Assembly (NCBI GenBank): GCA_030680745.1
Contig: JAUXUR010000024.1
Location: 1 to 42,015 of the forward strand
Length of the DNA stretch: 42,015 nt
Direction: 5' to 3'
DNA from: Alphaproteobacteria bacterium
GTDB lineage: Bacteria; Pseudomonadota; Alphaproteobacteria; JAUXUR01
Shown here piece after piece: positions 16,977-25,821 of this stretch. Made by a program: the position numbers and the translations under genes. The notes under the pieces were generated by a model that saw only the letters and a program-made list of their open reading frames with translations, had not been told where the DNA came from and made no database searches. How positions within the stretch are numbered: position 1 is the first letter of the stretch; every line of letters begins with the position of its first letter.

Positions 16977-17210
16977 TTAATTCAGTTTTATTGACTTTTT
17001 TTTATGCATTTGTTCTTTAATCTTTTTTTCAGCACGACGCTCATCTTCAAATAAAATACATTTTGCATAATTTTCACTTCCAGATTTATACCCATAAGAT
17101 AAACAATTATCTCGACCTTCTTGAAGACCTGATATATTTGGAGAACACGCAGACAATAAAATATTAAAGCCTATGACAATATTAGTTATAAGCAGCGTAT
17201 TTTTCTTCAT
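16977..17210 (-). CDS. Small lipoprotein, Cys-pair paralog 2
   Basis: This 77-residue protein has a signal peptide and lipobox (LLSAC, Cys about residue 22). The mature part contains CLSYGYKSGSENYAKC and a Lys-rich end. It resembles its upstream neighbour, which carries CFDEGLEKGSVFFSQC: two cysteines 15 residues apart around a G-x3-GS core. The gene overlaps the end of that neighbour by 29 bases, and GAGG lies 10 bases before ATG 17210. I do not recognise the family. An outer-membrane lipid-anchored protein with a small disulfide loop is a reasonable inference. Confidence 0.65.
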   Translation of the reverse strand: MKKNTLLITNIVIGFNILLSACSPNISGLQEGRDNCLSYGYKSGSENYAKCILFEDERRAEKKIKEQMHKKKSIKLN

Positions 17211-17397
17211 TAATCTTATCCTCGTCTACATAAAAATGTCTTTGTACACATTGAGAAAAAAAGACGGAGCCTTTCTCTAGCCCTTCATCAAAACATCTTT
17301 TTTCATAGATCATTTTATTCTGATTCAAAAGTGGCTTTTGACACGCTGAAACGACACACCCTAAACTTATTAACACTAAAACACTTTTTTTCATCAC
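17182..17397 (-). CDS. Small lipoprotein, Cys-pair paralog 1
   Basis: This 71-residue protein starts MMKKSVLVLISLGCVVSAC, a signal peptide with a lipobox (VSAC) near residue 19. The mature part contains CFDEGLEKGSVFFSQC, matching the pattern of the downstream paralog. Tandem arrangement with a 29-base overlap indicates duplication and probably coupled translation. It lies just downstream of the TPRG/SPRG protein on the same strand, 39 bases after its stop, so the three may be one transcript. Function unknown. Confidence 0.65.
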   Translation of the reverse strand: MMKKSVLVLISLGCVVSACQKPLLNQNKMIYEKRCFDEGLEKGSVFFSQCVQRHFYVDEDKINEEKYAAYN

Positions 17398-17436
17398 AAC
17401 TCTCTTTTAAGAGAAAAGTCTAAATTATTAACCGCA

Positions 17437-18870
17437 CTATTGTCTAGGCAAATGTTCAATCTTTTTTTTCTTATCACCACGTGGTGATTTTGAAAATTTT
17501 TTAGATGATTTTTCAATAGGCTGTGAAAATACCTCAATCGAGGGAAAAACATCTTCTAAATTTTCAATATAGCTTATAGGTTCACTTAAAGATTTTTTTC
17601 TCTTTTGCTTACTTCTCTTAAAAAGAGTTGGCGAGGGAAAAACATCTTCTAAATTTTCAATATAGCTTATAGGTTCACTTAGAGATTTTTTCCTCTTTTG
17701 CTTACCTCTTTCAAAAAGAGTTGACGATGAAAAATCATCCTCTTCTAATTTTCCACATACAGAAGAGCTTGATCCATATAAACAATTTAATTTTTCGCGT
17801 TTCTGTTTTTCAAATTTTGGTGTTAAAGACATGTCTTCAGTTTTTTGTATAGAACTCAAATCAACAAAAAAATCTCTGTCTGATAAAAACCCACTCTTTT
17901 TAGTACGATCTCCACGTGGCGTAAAATAACCTAAAATTGATATATTGCGTTTAAGTCTTGGTGATTTTACAATGCTATCTGAAGAAGTTCTATCTGATAA
18001 TATCCTACTCTCTTTAGATGCTTCTCCACGTGGTGTAAAACATTCCATTATAGAAGAAGTCGCTTTTGAAAAATTTTCAATAAACAAACTTTTTCTACTT
18101 TTTAAAGATATTTCATCATGATCCATTTTATATTTTTTATAATGACATTTATCTTTTATATATTCCAATAATACTGCAATCGATTCTACAGGGTAAAAAT
18201 CTTTTCTTTTTTGTTCAATTTTTTCCATAATGGGGCCAACATTATCCCACTGACAATCTATATTTTGTCGCCAAATCATAAATTGAAAAACAACTTTTCC
18301 ATCAATAATACAATCATAAAGATAAATTGGTGTTTTTACATAATAGTTGATGTCCGCATCAATGAGCTCACTCGGATAAAATTTTATATCCAAAATTGTT
18401 TGTTGCTGTGCAGCATTTAATAACTTTAATGTGTCAAGTTCACTCATACCTTCAGGAAAAACAAACCCATTCTCAATTGCCCTATAAACAAGTCCTTTTT
18501 TTATATAAACTTCACCAAGCATCAATTTTAAAAAACTCGCCACTGATCCCAAGGGTACATTTTTAAATTCTTCAGTATCTTTTAATGGCCACTTGCTTAC
18601 TGGTAGTTTTTTATTAATAAAAATTGGCCATGGATCATTATCCATATCAACGTGAACAAGTTTTTTCTTTTTAATTTTTTTAGGTTCAACAAGCAATTCA
18701 TCCAATGACAAAAGCGGTATGTCTTTCTTACGTTCAGAAGATTTTTGAATTGTTTCAATAACGTCCAAAGATAAATCTGCACCCTTTCGCGGCGACGAAA
18801 AAACATCATTTTCTTGAATAAAACAAATCAAAAACAATACTATAACCATATTGAAATACATTGTTTTCAT
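17437..18870 (-). CDS. Secreted repeat protein with TPRG/SPRG motifs, function unknown
   Basis: This 477-residue protein has a hydrophobic N-terminal signal (MYFNMVIVLFLICFIQ). Residues 75-250 look globular. The C-terminal half is basic, Ser-rich and repetitive. A 31-residue unit, KQKRKKSLSEPISYIENLED with VFPS after it, occurs twice (from about 390 and 421). CFTPRGEASKES-RILSDR and YFTPRGDRTKKS-GFLSDR form another pair. (S/T)PRG also occurs near residues 26 (SPRKG) and 462. Clusters such as KIKKKK and QKRKK resemble nuclear localisation signals. ATG 18870 has AAGGTGAG 4-6 bases upstream; the longer frame would start at a GTG inside that site. I do not recognise a family. Export and simple repeats suggest a host-facing protein, which is inference. 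Confidence 0.75.
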   Translation of the reverse strand: MKTMYFNMVIVLFLICFIQENDVFSSPRKGADLSLDVIETIQKSSERKKDIPLLSLDELLVEPKKIKKKKLVHVDMDNDPWPIFINKKLPVSKWPLKDTEEFKNVPLGSVASFLKLMLGEVYIKKGLVYRAIENGFVFPEGMSELDTLKLLNAAQQQTILDIKFYPSELIDADINYYVKTPIYLYDCIIDGKVVFQFMIWRQNIDCQWDNVGPIMEKIEQKRKDFYPVESIAVLLEYIKDKCHYKKYKMDHDEISLKSRKSLFIENFSKATSSIMECFTPRGEASKESRILSDRTSSDSIVKSPRLKRNISILGYFTPRGDRTKKSGFLSDRDFFVDLSSIQKTEDMSLTPKFEKQKREKLNCLYGSSSSVCGKLEEDDFSSSTLFERGKQKRKKSLSEPISYIENLEDVFPSPTLFKRSKQKRKKSLSEPISYIENLEDVFPSIEVFSQPIEKSSKKFSKSPRGDKKKKIEHLPRQ

Positions 18871-19047
18871 TTTTCTCACCTTTTGTTATTGAACCTATCT
18901 ATTAAAGCACAAATTTTATATTTGGTTAATACTAACTTTAACAAAAACACTAGACCTTGTTATTGCGTGAAAATTACACGAATCTATTGCAAAAAAGTTT
19001 CAGATGCGGTAAAAATAACTATTGGGGTTGTATTTTAGGTTTTTTTA

Positions 19048-20481
19048 ATGAAAACGCGCTATTGCTTAATGTCTTTATTGTTATCTACATCTGTTTTTTG
19101 TGATAATTTTGCACAAAATGTAGAGCCGCAACTTATTTCAAATTCAGATAGCTTTACTGATCGTCAAGCACCCACCTCTATATTACAAACAAAACTTTCT
19201 TTTGCACCTATTGTCAAAAAGACTGCACCAACTGTTGTTAATATTTACACCCAACGCGTTGTTCAATCTCGTGAATCTAACCTTATGGCAGATCCCTTTT
19301 TTAGACAATTTTTTGGGCATGATTTAAAACTTTCAGTCCCACGCGATCGTATCGAGCGTTCATTAGGATCTGGCGTTATTGTAAGTCCAGAGGGTCTTAT
19401 CGTCACGTGTCACCATGTCGTGCAAGACAGCGATCAAATTAATGTTGTCCTTTCTGATAAGCGCGAATTTCAAGCCAAAGTCGTTAAGCTTGATCCCAAA
19501 AGCGACCTTGCTATTTTGAAAATAAATCCTTCAAAAGGCGCCCTTCCCTTTTCTGATATCGGCACTGCTGAATCTTCAGAAATTGGCGACCTAGTTCTTG
19601 CCATCGGCAATCCTTTTGGTCTTGACCAAACGGTTACAAGCGGTATCGTTTCTGCAAAAAAGACAATTATGGGTGCTTATGTTATCCAAACAGACGCAGC
19701 CATTAATATTGGCAATTCAGGTGGCGGTTTATTTGATATGGAAGGACGCCTTATAGGCATTAATTCTGCTATCTACTCAAAAACGGGTGGCTCTAATGGT
19801 ATTGGTTTTGCTGTCCCTTCTGAAATGGTCAAAGTAGTCTTGCAAAGCGTTGGATCCCAAAAACCACCCCAAAAACCTTGGCTTGGCATTCAAGGCTCAG
19901 AAGTGACCCCCATTATTGCTGAAGCTATGGGCATTGATTTACCCATCGGCGTTTATGTCAATAAACTTTACCCAAAGGGACCTGCCGATATTGCAGGACT
20001 TAAAGTCGGCGACGTTATTCGTAAAGTAGATGGTAAGGATATCACTGATATTTCAGGCCTTGAATTTATTGTAGCAACGCGTCAGGCAGGCACTGAAACA
20101 GCCATCGAAATCATGCGTGAAGGCAAATTGCACCACGTACGTTTTCCTTTAACGCCCCCGACGGATACTATACCACGCGAAACCACAAAATTAGGCGGCA
20201 AGCACCCCTTAACAGGCGCCATTGTTGCTAACCTATCTCCTGCACTCGCCACTGAATTATCATTGAATGTTTTTGATGGTGGTGTTGTTATAACGAAATC
20301 ACCCCAAGATACCACACCTTTTAGGCTTGGCTTCGAAGAAGGTGACCTCATCCTTCAAATCAACAATCAGAAAATCGGCAATGTTAAAGAATTAACCGAA
20401 AACCTTAACAGCGCAAAAGCGCAATGGGTTATTTCTTTTAAACGTGGCCAAGAAATCCTGAGCATATCTGTTAGAGCATAA
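19048..20481 (+). CDS. degP: Periplasmic serine protease, DegP/HtrA family
   Basis: This protease and chaperone degrades or refolds misfolded envelope proteins. The 477-residue product has a signal peptide (MKTRYCLMSLLLSTSVFCD), the trypsin-like domain with H123 (TCHHVV), D153 (KSDLAILK) and S224 (GNSGGGLF), and two PDZ domains (about 278-365 and 388-475; WLGIQG...GPADIAGLKVGDVI and GVVITKSP...GFEEGDLIL). The usual TN-x-HVV is TCHHVV here, which keeps the catalytic His. It is of normal Do-family length. The ribosome site is weak (AGG 8 bases upstream). Its TAA is followed directly by the ATG of the pseudouridine synthase, so the two are cotranscribed. Confidence 0.95.
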   Translation: MKTRYCLMSLLLSTSVFCDNFAQNVEPQLISNSDSFTDRQAPTSILQTKLSFAPIVKKTAPTVVNIYTQRVVQSRESNLMADPFFRQFFGHDLKLSVPRDRIERSLGSGVIVSPEGLIVTCHHVVQDSDQINVVLSDKREFQAKVVKLDPKSDLAILKINPSKGALPFSDIGTAESSEIGDLVLAIGNPFGLDQTVTSGIVSAKKTIMGAYVIQTDAAINIGNSGGGLFDMEGRLIGINSAIYSKTGGSNGIGFAVPSEMVKVVLQSVGSQKPPQKPWLGIQGSEVTPIIAEAMGIDLPIGVYVNKLYPKGPADIAGLKVGDVIRKVDGKDITDISGLEFIVATRQAGTETAIEIMREGKLHHVRFPLTPPTDTIPRETTKLGGKHPLTGAIVANLSPALATELSLNVFDGGVVITKSPQDTTPFRLGFEEGDLILQINNQKIGNVKELTENLNSAKAQWVISFKRGQEILSISVRA

Positions 20482-21429
20482 ATGATATTTCAAACGAGCA
20501 CTATTTCTTCCGACGATACAGACCAACGTCTTGATCGATGGCTTAAACGTCTTTTTCCAGGACTTCCACAAAACCTGATTCAAAAAGCCCTCAGAAAGGG
20601 TGATATTCGCATCAATGGTAAAAAAACTGATTCTAATTATCGTTTGATTGAAAATGATGAAGTTAAATATCCCGTTTTCGAAGAAAATGAACAAGTTGAA
20701 AAAGAAATTAAAACATCAAAGCTCAATCTTAAAGAATATACCCTTTATCAAGATGATGATATTTTTGTACTCAACAAACCTCAAGGCATAGCCGTTCAAG
20801 GGGGTACAAACATTGAAGATTGTATCGATGATGCTTTATACCAACTTCAATTTGATAAAAAAGACCGACCACGTCTCGTCCATCGATTGGACAAAGACAC
20901 GTCTGGTGTATTACTTCTGGCGCGTACTTTAAAAGCTGCACAATTTTATGCCACTGTTTTCAAAGAAAAACATGCAACAAAATTGTATTGGGCCGTAACC
21001 ATTGGCAGCCCATCACAATCAAAAGGTATGCTCAAAGCGCCCCTTTTAAAACATAATGAAACAACATACGAAAAAGTAACGATTGACGACGAAGGCAAAG
21101 CTGCCGAAACACGTTATAAAATTCTAAAATCTACAGATAAATTCACGCTCATGCAACTTGAACCACTCACAGGCAGAACACATCAATTGCGCGTCCATTG
21201 TGCAACTTTCGGCTTCCCAATCTTGGGTGATGGCAAATATGGTGGCAAAGATGCTCAATTAAAAATTGGCAAATCACGCCCTACATTGCATTTACACGCA
21301 AAATCATTAACCATCCCAACTTTATCTGGTCAATATTTAAATATTGTGGCACCTTTACCCAAACATATGCTAGAAACGTTTAAAATTCTTGGGTTTAGTG
21401 ATGAAAACGACAAAACTACATTATATTGA
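20482..21429 (+). CDS. rluC: RluA-family 23S rRNA pseudouridine synthase (RluC type)
   Basis: This enzyme isomerises specific uridines of 23S rRNA to pseudouridine. The 315-residue protein has an N-terminal S4 RNA-binding domain (about 14-62: QRLDRWLKRLFPGLPQNLIQ...GDIRINGKK). The catalytic domain contains the signature HRLDKDTSG with nucleophile D137, and GRTHQLRVHCATFGFPILGD. The S4 domain plus length fit RluC or RluD; which sites are modified cannot be told. The ATG starts immediately after the degP stop with no gap, and the next gene overlaps its end by 29 bases, giving a compact degP-rluC-ATP12 operon. The degP-rluC order recurs in other alphaproteobacteria. Confidence 0.94.
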   Translation: MIFQTSTISSDDTDQRLDRWLKRLFPGLPQNLIQKALRKGDIRINGKKTDSNYRLIENDEVKYPVFEENEQVEKEIKTSKLNLKEYTLYQDDDIFVLNKPQGIAVQGGTNIEDCIDDALYQLQFDKKDRPRLVHRLDKDTSGVLLLARTLKAAQFYATVFKEKHATKLYWAVTIGSPSQSKGMLKAPLLKHNETTYEKVTIDDEGKAAETRYKILKSTDKFTLMQLEPLTGRTHQLRVHCATFGFPILGDGKYGGKDAQLKIGKSRPTLHLHAKSLTIPTLSGQYLNIVAPLPKHMLETFKILGFSDENDKTTLY

Positions 21430-22060
21430 GACAAAAACGGGATTCCAAATACTCAACCAGGAATCCCCCCTTTTAACGCCCCTTAAAAAACCCATTATTT
21501 TACCAAGCGAGCAAATCGCCAAAGAATTTATCGCCCATGATCTAAAAACGAACCCCTTGTTGAAGCACATCAATACAATATTAGATTTTGTAACAATCAA
21601 ACGAAAAGAGTATGAAGCTGCCATTTTAGATTATATCGATTATGACAGCATTCTATATTGGTCCGAAGAACCCAAAGACCTTTTTGAACATCAAAGCAAA
21701 GAATGGGGTAAAATTATTACCTTTGTTGCAAAACAAACAAATGCAATTCCACTCAAAACACATAAACTTGAAACGATTGAACAAAATCCCGTTATAAAAT
21801 CACATTTTCAAGCCTGGCTTGAAGCTTTAAATCCTTTCCAATTATTTGGATGTCACGAAATCGTTTTCGAACTTAAATCTGTGTTTATTACATATGCCTT
21901 AAGTCATAATGCCATTGATTTCGAGCGCGCTTTTCAAGCAGCCTTCCTAGAAGAATATCATCAAATTGGCCTTTGGGGCATGACAGAAGAACAAGAAGAA
22001 TGTTTGAATGATATTAAATCTTCTTGTATCGAAAATCTGAAATTGCTTCAATTAAGCTGA
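21401..22060 (+). CDS. ATP12-family F1-ATPase assembly chaperone
   Basis: Homologs of mitochondrial ATP12 bind the alpha subunit of F1-ATPase during assembly and occur in alphaproteobacteria. The 219-residue protein shows the family layout: YIETKTGFQILNQ and LLTPLKKPIILPSEQIAKEF at the N-terminus. The hallmark DYIDYDSILYWSEEPKDL follows, then a C-terminal helical part with LALSHNAIDFERAF-type sequence (ITYALSHNAIDFERAFQAA) and EEYHQIGLWGMTEEQEE. ATG 21401 lies inside the end of rluC; a TTG four codons earlier is the only longer option. The overlap implies translational coupling. Downstream, a weak ATAAAAGCTTTTAT palindrome could end the transcript. Confidence 0.88.
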   Translation: MKTTKLHYIETKTGFQILNQESPLLTPLKKPIILPSEQIAKEFIAHDLKTNPLLKHINTILDFVTIKRKEYEAAILDYIDYDSILYWSEEPKDLFEHQSKEWGKIITFVAKQTNAIPLKTHKLETIEQNPVIKSHFQAWLEALNPFQLFGCHEIVFELKSVFITYALSHNAIDFERAFQAAFLEEYHQIGLWGMTEEQEECLNDIKSSCIENLKLLQLS

Positions 22061-22213
22061 TAAAAGCTTTTATTCACATTCAAGAAACAAGCCACGCAGA
22101 TCAAATAAAAAACTTACAAACGAACCAAAATTTTATTTTTATTGATTTTTTAAAGTATTTACATTATAATTACCATATTAAATAATATTCATAATTAAAT
22201 TATAGGCTTTAAA

Positions 22214-25200
22214 ATGAAAAAGAATTTACTTTTATGCTTAACTTTATTTGCATCCATTTCTTTAGGGGCTTCAGGCAACGATGATGATGCTGATACACAG
22301 CCACCCTCAACAAAGATTTGTTTTACTGATTACAAAAATTTAACACAAGAACTTTCGGATATTTCGATTCGCTTTCATGACATACGTTTACCTATCGAAT
22401 CCGCATTAACAGATTTAGAAGATAGAATAGACAATCCCAACAAGGAAGATCTTTTAAAGTTTTTAAAGGCAATTTTAAGTAAAACTGATGTCGATTCAGA
22501 CATAATAAAAAGAACATTGTATCAATTATGGAATCTTGACAAAGCATTCACACTTATAAGTTGCTGCGCCACCTTACATAAAAAACATGTTTGGATGAAT
22601 GATTTTTTAGGTGACACTCTTTATCAAAAGGATGCCGTAAGCCAAATTATGGAAGAATACAGACGCGACGCTAAAGGCGGACCACTTAAATTTTTGGATG
22701 ATTTTTACCAAAAAACTGTAAATAAAGATATTCCTATTTCAGGGAGTAATTTTTTGACACTTCTAAATAGCGCATTAATTTATCTAGCAGTTCTAACCCC
22801 TCAGGATCAAGTTCAAATTACGAGTATATTGATGCCTGGGGGATGGAATGTTCAAGATTTGTCGTGGATCTTAGCTTCAATTGCCCTGCAAGCAGATAAC
22901 AATACGAATGAGCCTAAAATTTCTTACATACCTTGCTTGCAAAACAGATTCATTACGATTCAATCGATTGTAGGAATACGGCAACTTGCTGAAGGAAAAA
23001 ATTGGACATTGGATCATTATCAACACGCGTTTTTAGCACTGGATAGAGTAGAACCTCAAAAACAAAAAAGCGTAACTGAAGCAATAAAAAAATTATCAAA
23101 AAACAAAGATTGGAATTACAATTGCTATGCAAGCATAATAAATGAACTTTCAGAAATGGAAACATATTCCGAAAATTCACTTAATACGATGCTAAAATTA
23201 ACAGATAATCAAGATTATGGCTTTATAGAATACCTTACACTTCTTCATTTAAGTACTTTTACTTCGATGGAAAAGGAACAAGCAATTTATATTCTGAAGC
23301 TTTTGTCTCGTTACGATCTTACCATGCGAAAATCAATTTTTTCAAGAATATCCACTTTGTCAAAAGGACAAAATTGGTCCACAGACATGTACCTACAAAC
23401 GATTGAATCATTCTCCTCTATTCCAAGAAATTGGCATGAAAGGGCTTGCACGGCAATAAATAACTGGCCTTTAAAAAATGACCTATCACCTGTCGGCCAT
23501 TCTAATTTATTGCGAATTCTTAGCTTTTTTGAAAATGAAATCGATGTAAAAATTGCATCCTCCTTTCTATTTAAACTTGAAAAATTAAACTCAAACCAAA
23601 TGAAGGAACTTCTTGACATCATTAAAACACAGGGAATGCAATTAAATTTAACGGATAAAGACTATAAAAATCTTATGGAGATCGCATCTGATTTTTTGCA
23701 AAAGAGCACGCCTAAAAATAATTCCGTCGTTTTCAAAAGAATGATGGAATTTTTAAATAAATACAGTGATATAAAAAATATAGATAATGAAAAAGTCAAA
23801 TTACTTTTGACGACATATTTATTCGGCAAAATAAAAGCAAACTTGGACAATTTAATTAAATTTTTTCACTTTACCTATGATAAAGATGTCCATTTTGTTC
23901 GAGATGCATTAAACAAAATTGACACTATTTGCAAAGAAAAAAACATAGAGGTGAACAAATTTATAGATGATTGTTTGCATTTTGAAATCAAGTATCTTTC
24001 AGAGTTAGACTATGTAGATAAAGCCACTGAAGAGTATTATGTTAAGTTAAACATAAAAACGTCACCTAAAATTGTATATTACGTAAGCAAGATTTATGCA
24101 AATTATTATCATTACAAAGATTCGAATAAGAACAAAAATGCTAAACATATAAAAGAAATAAAAAATCGTCTCGATATAATGGTGCAGCTTTATGCAAAAA
24201 ATATCGATCCAAGTTTAGATATTACTTTTTTACAATTTGTCGAATTGCACTCTATCACAGAGGTAGAAACGATCTCCAAAATTTTCGATTTAATATCTAA
24301 CACCTATCAAAACGATGAACAATTGTGTTTGTGCATCCTGGAATTCTTGAATAAAGGAATTAAATCCCCGCATGACGCTTTAGAAATCTTAGAATGTATA
24401 AAGAAAATGAGTGGATTAAGTTGCGAAAAAATTCGTCTAATCCAACAACAGATACAAAAGGGATCTAATTTTTTAAGTAATAAAGAAGATTATGTTTATT
24501 CTAAAGGGCCTCTTTTTCAATTTTTCTATTTATTTACAAACAACAAAGAAAATAACATTAGATATGATAGTTTATTTGTATTTATCAAACAATTATATGC
24601 TATTTATAAATTTAGAGATGGACCAGCAAATTTACGGATAAACTTCCTCAATAATGTGATTAAAGCCTTTGAAGGTGCAGATATGACAATGAGTGACGCA
24701 TATAATTTTGCTAAACACTTAAATGAAGATTTTCAGATGGAAGGATATTGCAATTCTCTTTACGGAGACACTAAAAATGGAAAATATTTCAGATATTTAA
24801 AGGACAAAAACAAAGCCAAGAAATTTATAGACTATTTTTTGTTACCAAAGTTCAAATTCTTGGCATGGATCGCTAAAAACTACAAAAAACAATCCGCTTT
24901 TTGTCTTAAGCTATACGATAAATTCAAAAGAAATATCCAAGGAACAAACCATACTGAAGCTTATCGTAACCTGGAAAGAAATGAAAATGATGATTTGTGC
25001 AAAATCCCAAGACATGAAGACCTCCGTGCTCAAAACCCGATAAACTTCTTAGAATATTGCAAAGAATTTATTAGAGATATTTTAGGAATATCGCCAAACG
25101 ACGATTTTTATAATAACGGTGTGGACATGGATGATTTTTTTGGTCCCGCCATAAATGACAGGACTTGGACGCTTTGCTTGCATCGCAGCTTTTTTAACAG

Positions 25201-25324
25201 CCCCTATACTGAAGCGATACTTCACTTCAAATATTGGTTAGGTATAGAAAAAGTAGATGAAGAATTATTTACTGCTTGCACAAAATATTGGAATAATTTT
25301 TATGCAGATATGAAGAAAAAATAA
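22214..25324 (+). CDS. Large secreted helical-repeat protein, function unknown
   Basis: This 1036-residue protein starts with a signal peptide (MKKNLLLCLTLFASISLGAS). The rest appears almost wholly alpha-helical and Lys/Asn/Leu-rich. A loose repeat is visible around residues 255-400. Units contain a (G/N)-(K/Q)-(N/D)-W-x-x-x-x-Y core (W264, W300, W388, with Y at the equivalent position near 335), followed by a Leu/Ser helix, 35-53 residues apart. This suggests an alpha-solenoid, as in TPR or HEAT-like scaffolds. No enzymatic motif is seen. Cysteines are scattered. AGG lies 8 bases before ATG 22214, and the upstream 150 bp is very AT-rich. I do not recognise the family. Export and solenoid form would suit binding of host or envelope partners, which is inference. 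Confidence 0.75.
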   Translation: MKKNLLLCLTLFASISLGASGNDDDADTQPPSTKICFTDYKNLTQELSDISIRFHDIRLPIESALTDLEDRIDNPNKEDLLKFLKAILSKTDVDSDIIKRTLYQLWNLDKAFTLISCCATLHKKHVWMNDFLGDTLYQKDAVSQIMEEYRRDAKGGPLKFLDDFYQKTVNKDIPISGSNFLTLLNSALIYLAVLTPQDQVQITSILMPGGWNVQDLSWILASIALQADNNTNEPKISYIPCLQNRFITIQSIVGIRQLAEGKNWTLDHYQHAFLALDRVEPQKQKSVTEAIKKLSKNKDWNYNCYASIINELSEMETYSENSLNTMLKLTDNQDYGFIEYLTLLHLSTFTSMEKEQAIYILKLLSRYDLTMRKSIFSRISTLSKGQNWSTDMYLQTIESFSSIPRNWHERACTAINNWPLKNDLSPVGHSNLLRILSFFENEIDVKIASSFLFKLEKLNSNQMKELLDIIKTQGMQLNLTDKDYKNLMEIASDFLQKSTPKNNSVVFKRMMEFLNKYSDIKNIDNEKVKLLLTTYLFGKIKANLDNLIKFFHFTYDKDVHFVRDALNKIDTICKEKNIEVNKFIDDCLHFEIKYLSELDYVDKATEEYYVKLNIKTSPKIVYYVSKIYANYYHYKDSNKNKNAKHIKEIKNRLDIMVQLYAKNIDPSLDITFLQFVELHSITEVETISKIFDLISNTYQNDEQLCLCILEFLNKGIKSPHDALEILECIKKMSGLSCEKIRLIQQQIQKGSNFLSNKEDYVYSKGPLFQFFYLFTNNKENNIRYDSLFVFIKQLYAIYKFRDGPANLRINFLNNVIKAFEGADMTMSDAYNFAKHLNEDFQMEGYCNSLYGDTKNGKYFRYLKDKNKAKKFIDYFLLPKFKFLAWIAKNYKKQSAFCLKLYDKFKRNIQGTNHTEAYRNLERNENDDLCKIPRHEDLRAQNPINFLEYCKEFIRDILGISPNDDFYNNGVDMDDFFGPAINDRTWTLCLHRSFFNSPYTEAILHFKYWLGIEKVDEELFTACTKYWNNFYADMKKK

Positions 25325-25806
25325 TGATTAATACATAATTGTAAACCATTGTTCGAAATATAAACCTATATTGGTGGTATTAATTTAAGAGTAATATTAA
25401 CAATAAAATCTGACTACCCAACTAAAATCAATATTTAAGCTGGGTAGCCATTTTCATCTTAATTTTGCAGCAGGATTCACACCGCAACATTTCACCTGCG
25501 AGAATCCGTTTCATTAAATCGCAAAAAATACAAATAGCTGACCGAGAAGAAATTTATCTGAAAAAAGAGTAGCCCCAAGGTGATTAGGTCATGACATTTA
25601 GAACTGTTTTTGCGAAGATTAGTAAAAACATCATCATATGTAATTACTTTTAAATTAGTCACTTCATTATAAAGTTATTTTTTATCTGCACATGATATTC
25701 GGCAGAAAAAGTTGTCGTGTTTTTTTGTTTATTATAATAAAAAATATTGATTTAATTTTATTATTATGATACAAGTCTAGAATATTGTTACTATATTAAT
25801 AAAGAA
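25325..25806. other. Intergenic region between two large secreted-protein genes
   Basis: These 480 bp hold no convincing frame. They contain a terminator-like hairpin (25414-25447), a short inverted repeat GGATTC...GAATCC near 25492, and AT-rich sequence before the next gene. None of the palindromic elements seen elsewhere is found here. Confidence 0.6.
25414..25455 (+). terminator. Probable terminator after the large helical protein gene
   Basis: CTACCCA (25414-25420) pairs with TGGGTAG (25441-25447) across a 20-base AT-rich loop, followed by CCATTTTC. The stem is good, the loop long and the T tract short. Confidence 0.45.
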
Positions 25807-25821
25807 GTGGATTTATCCAAG

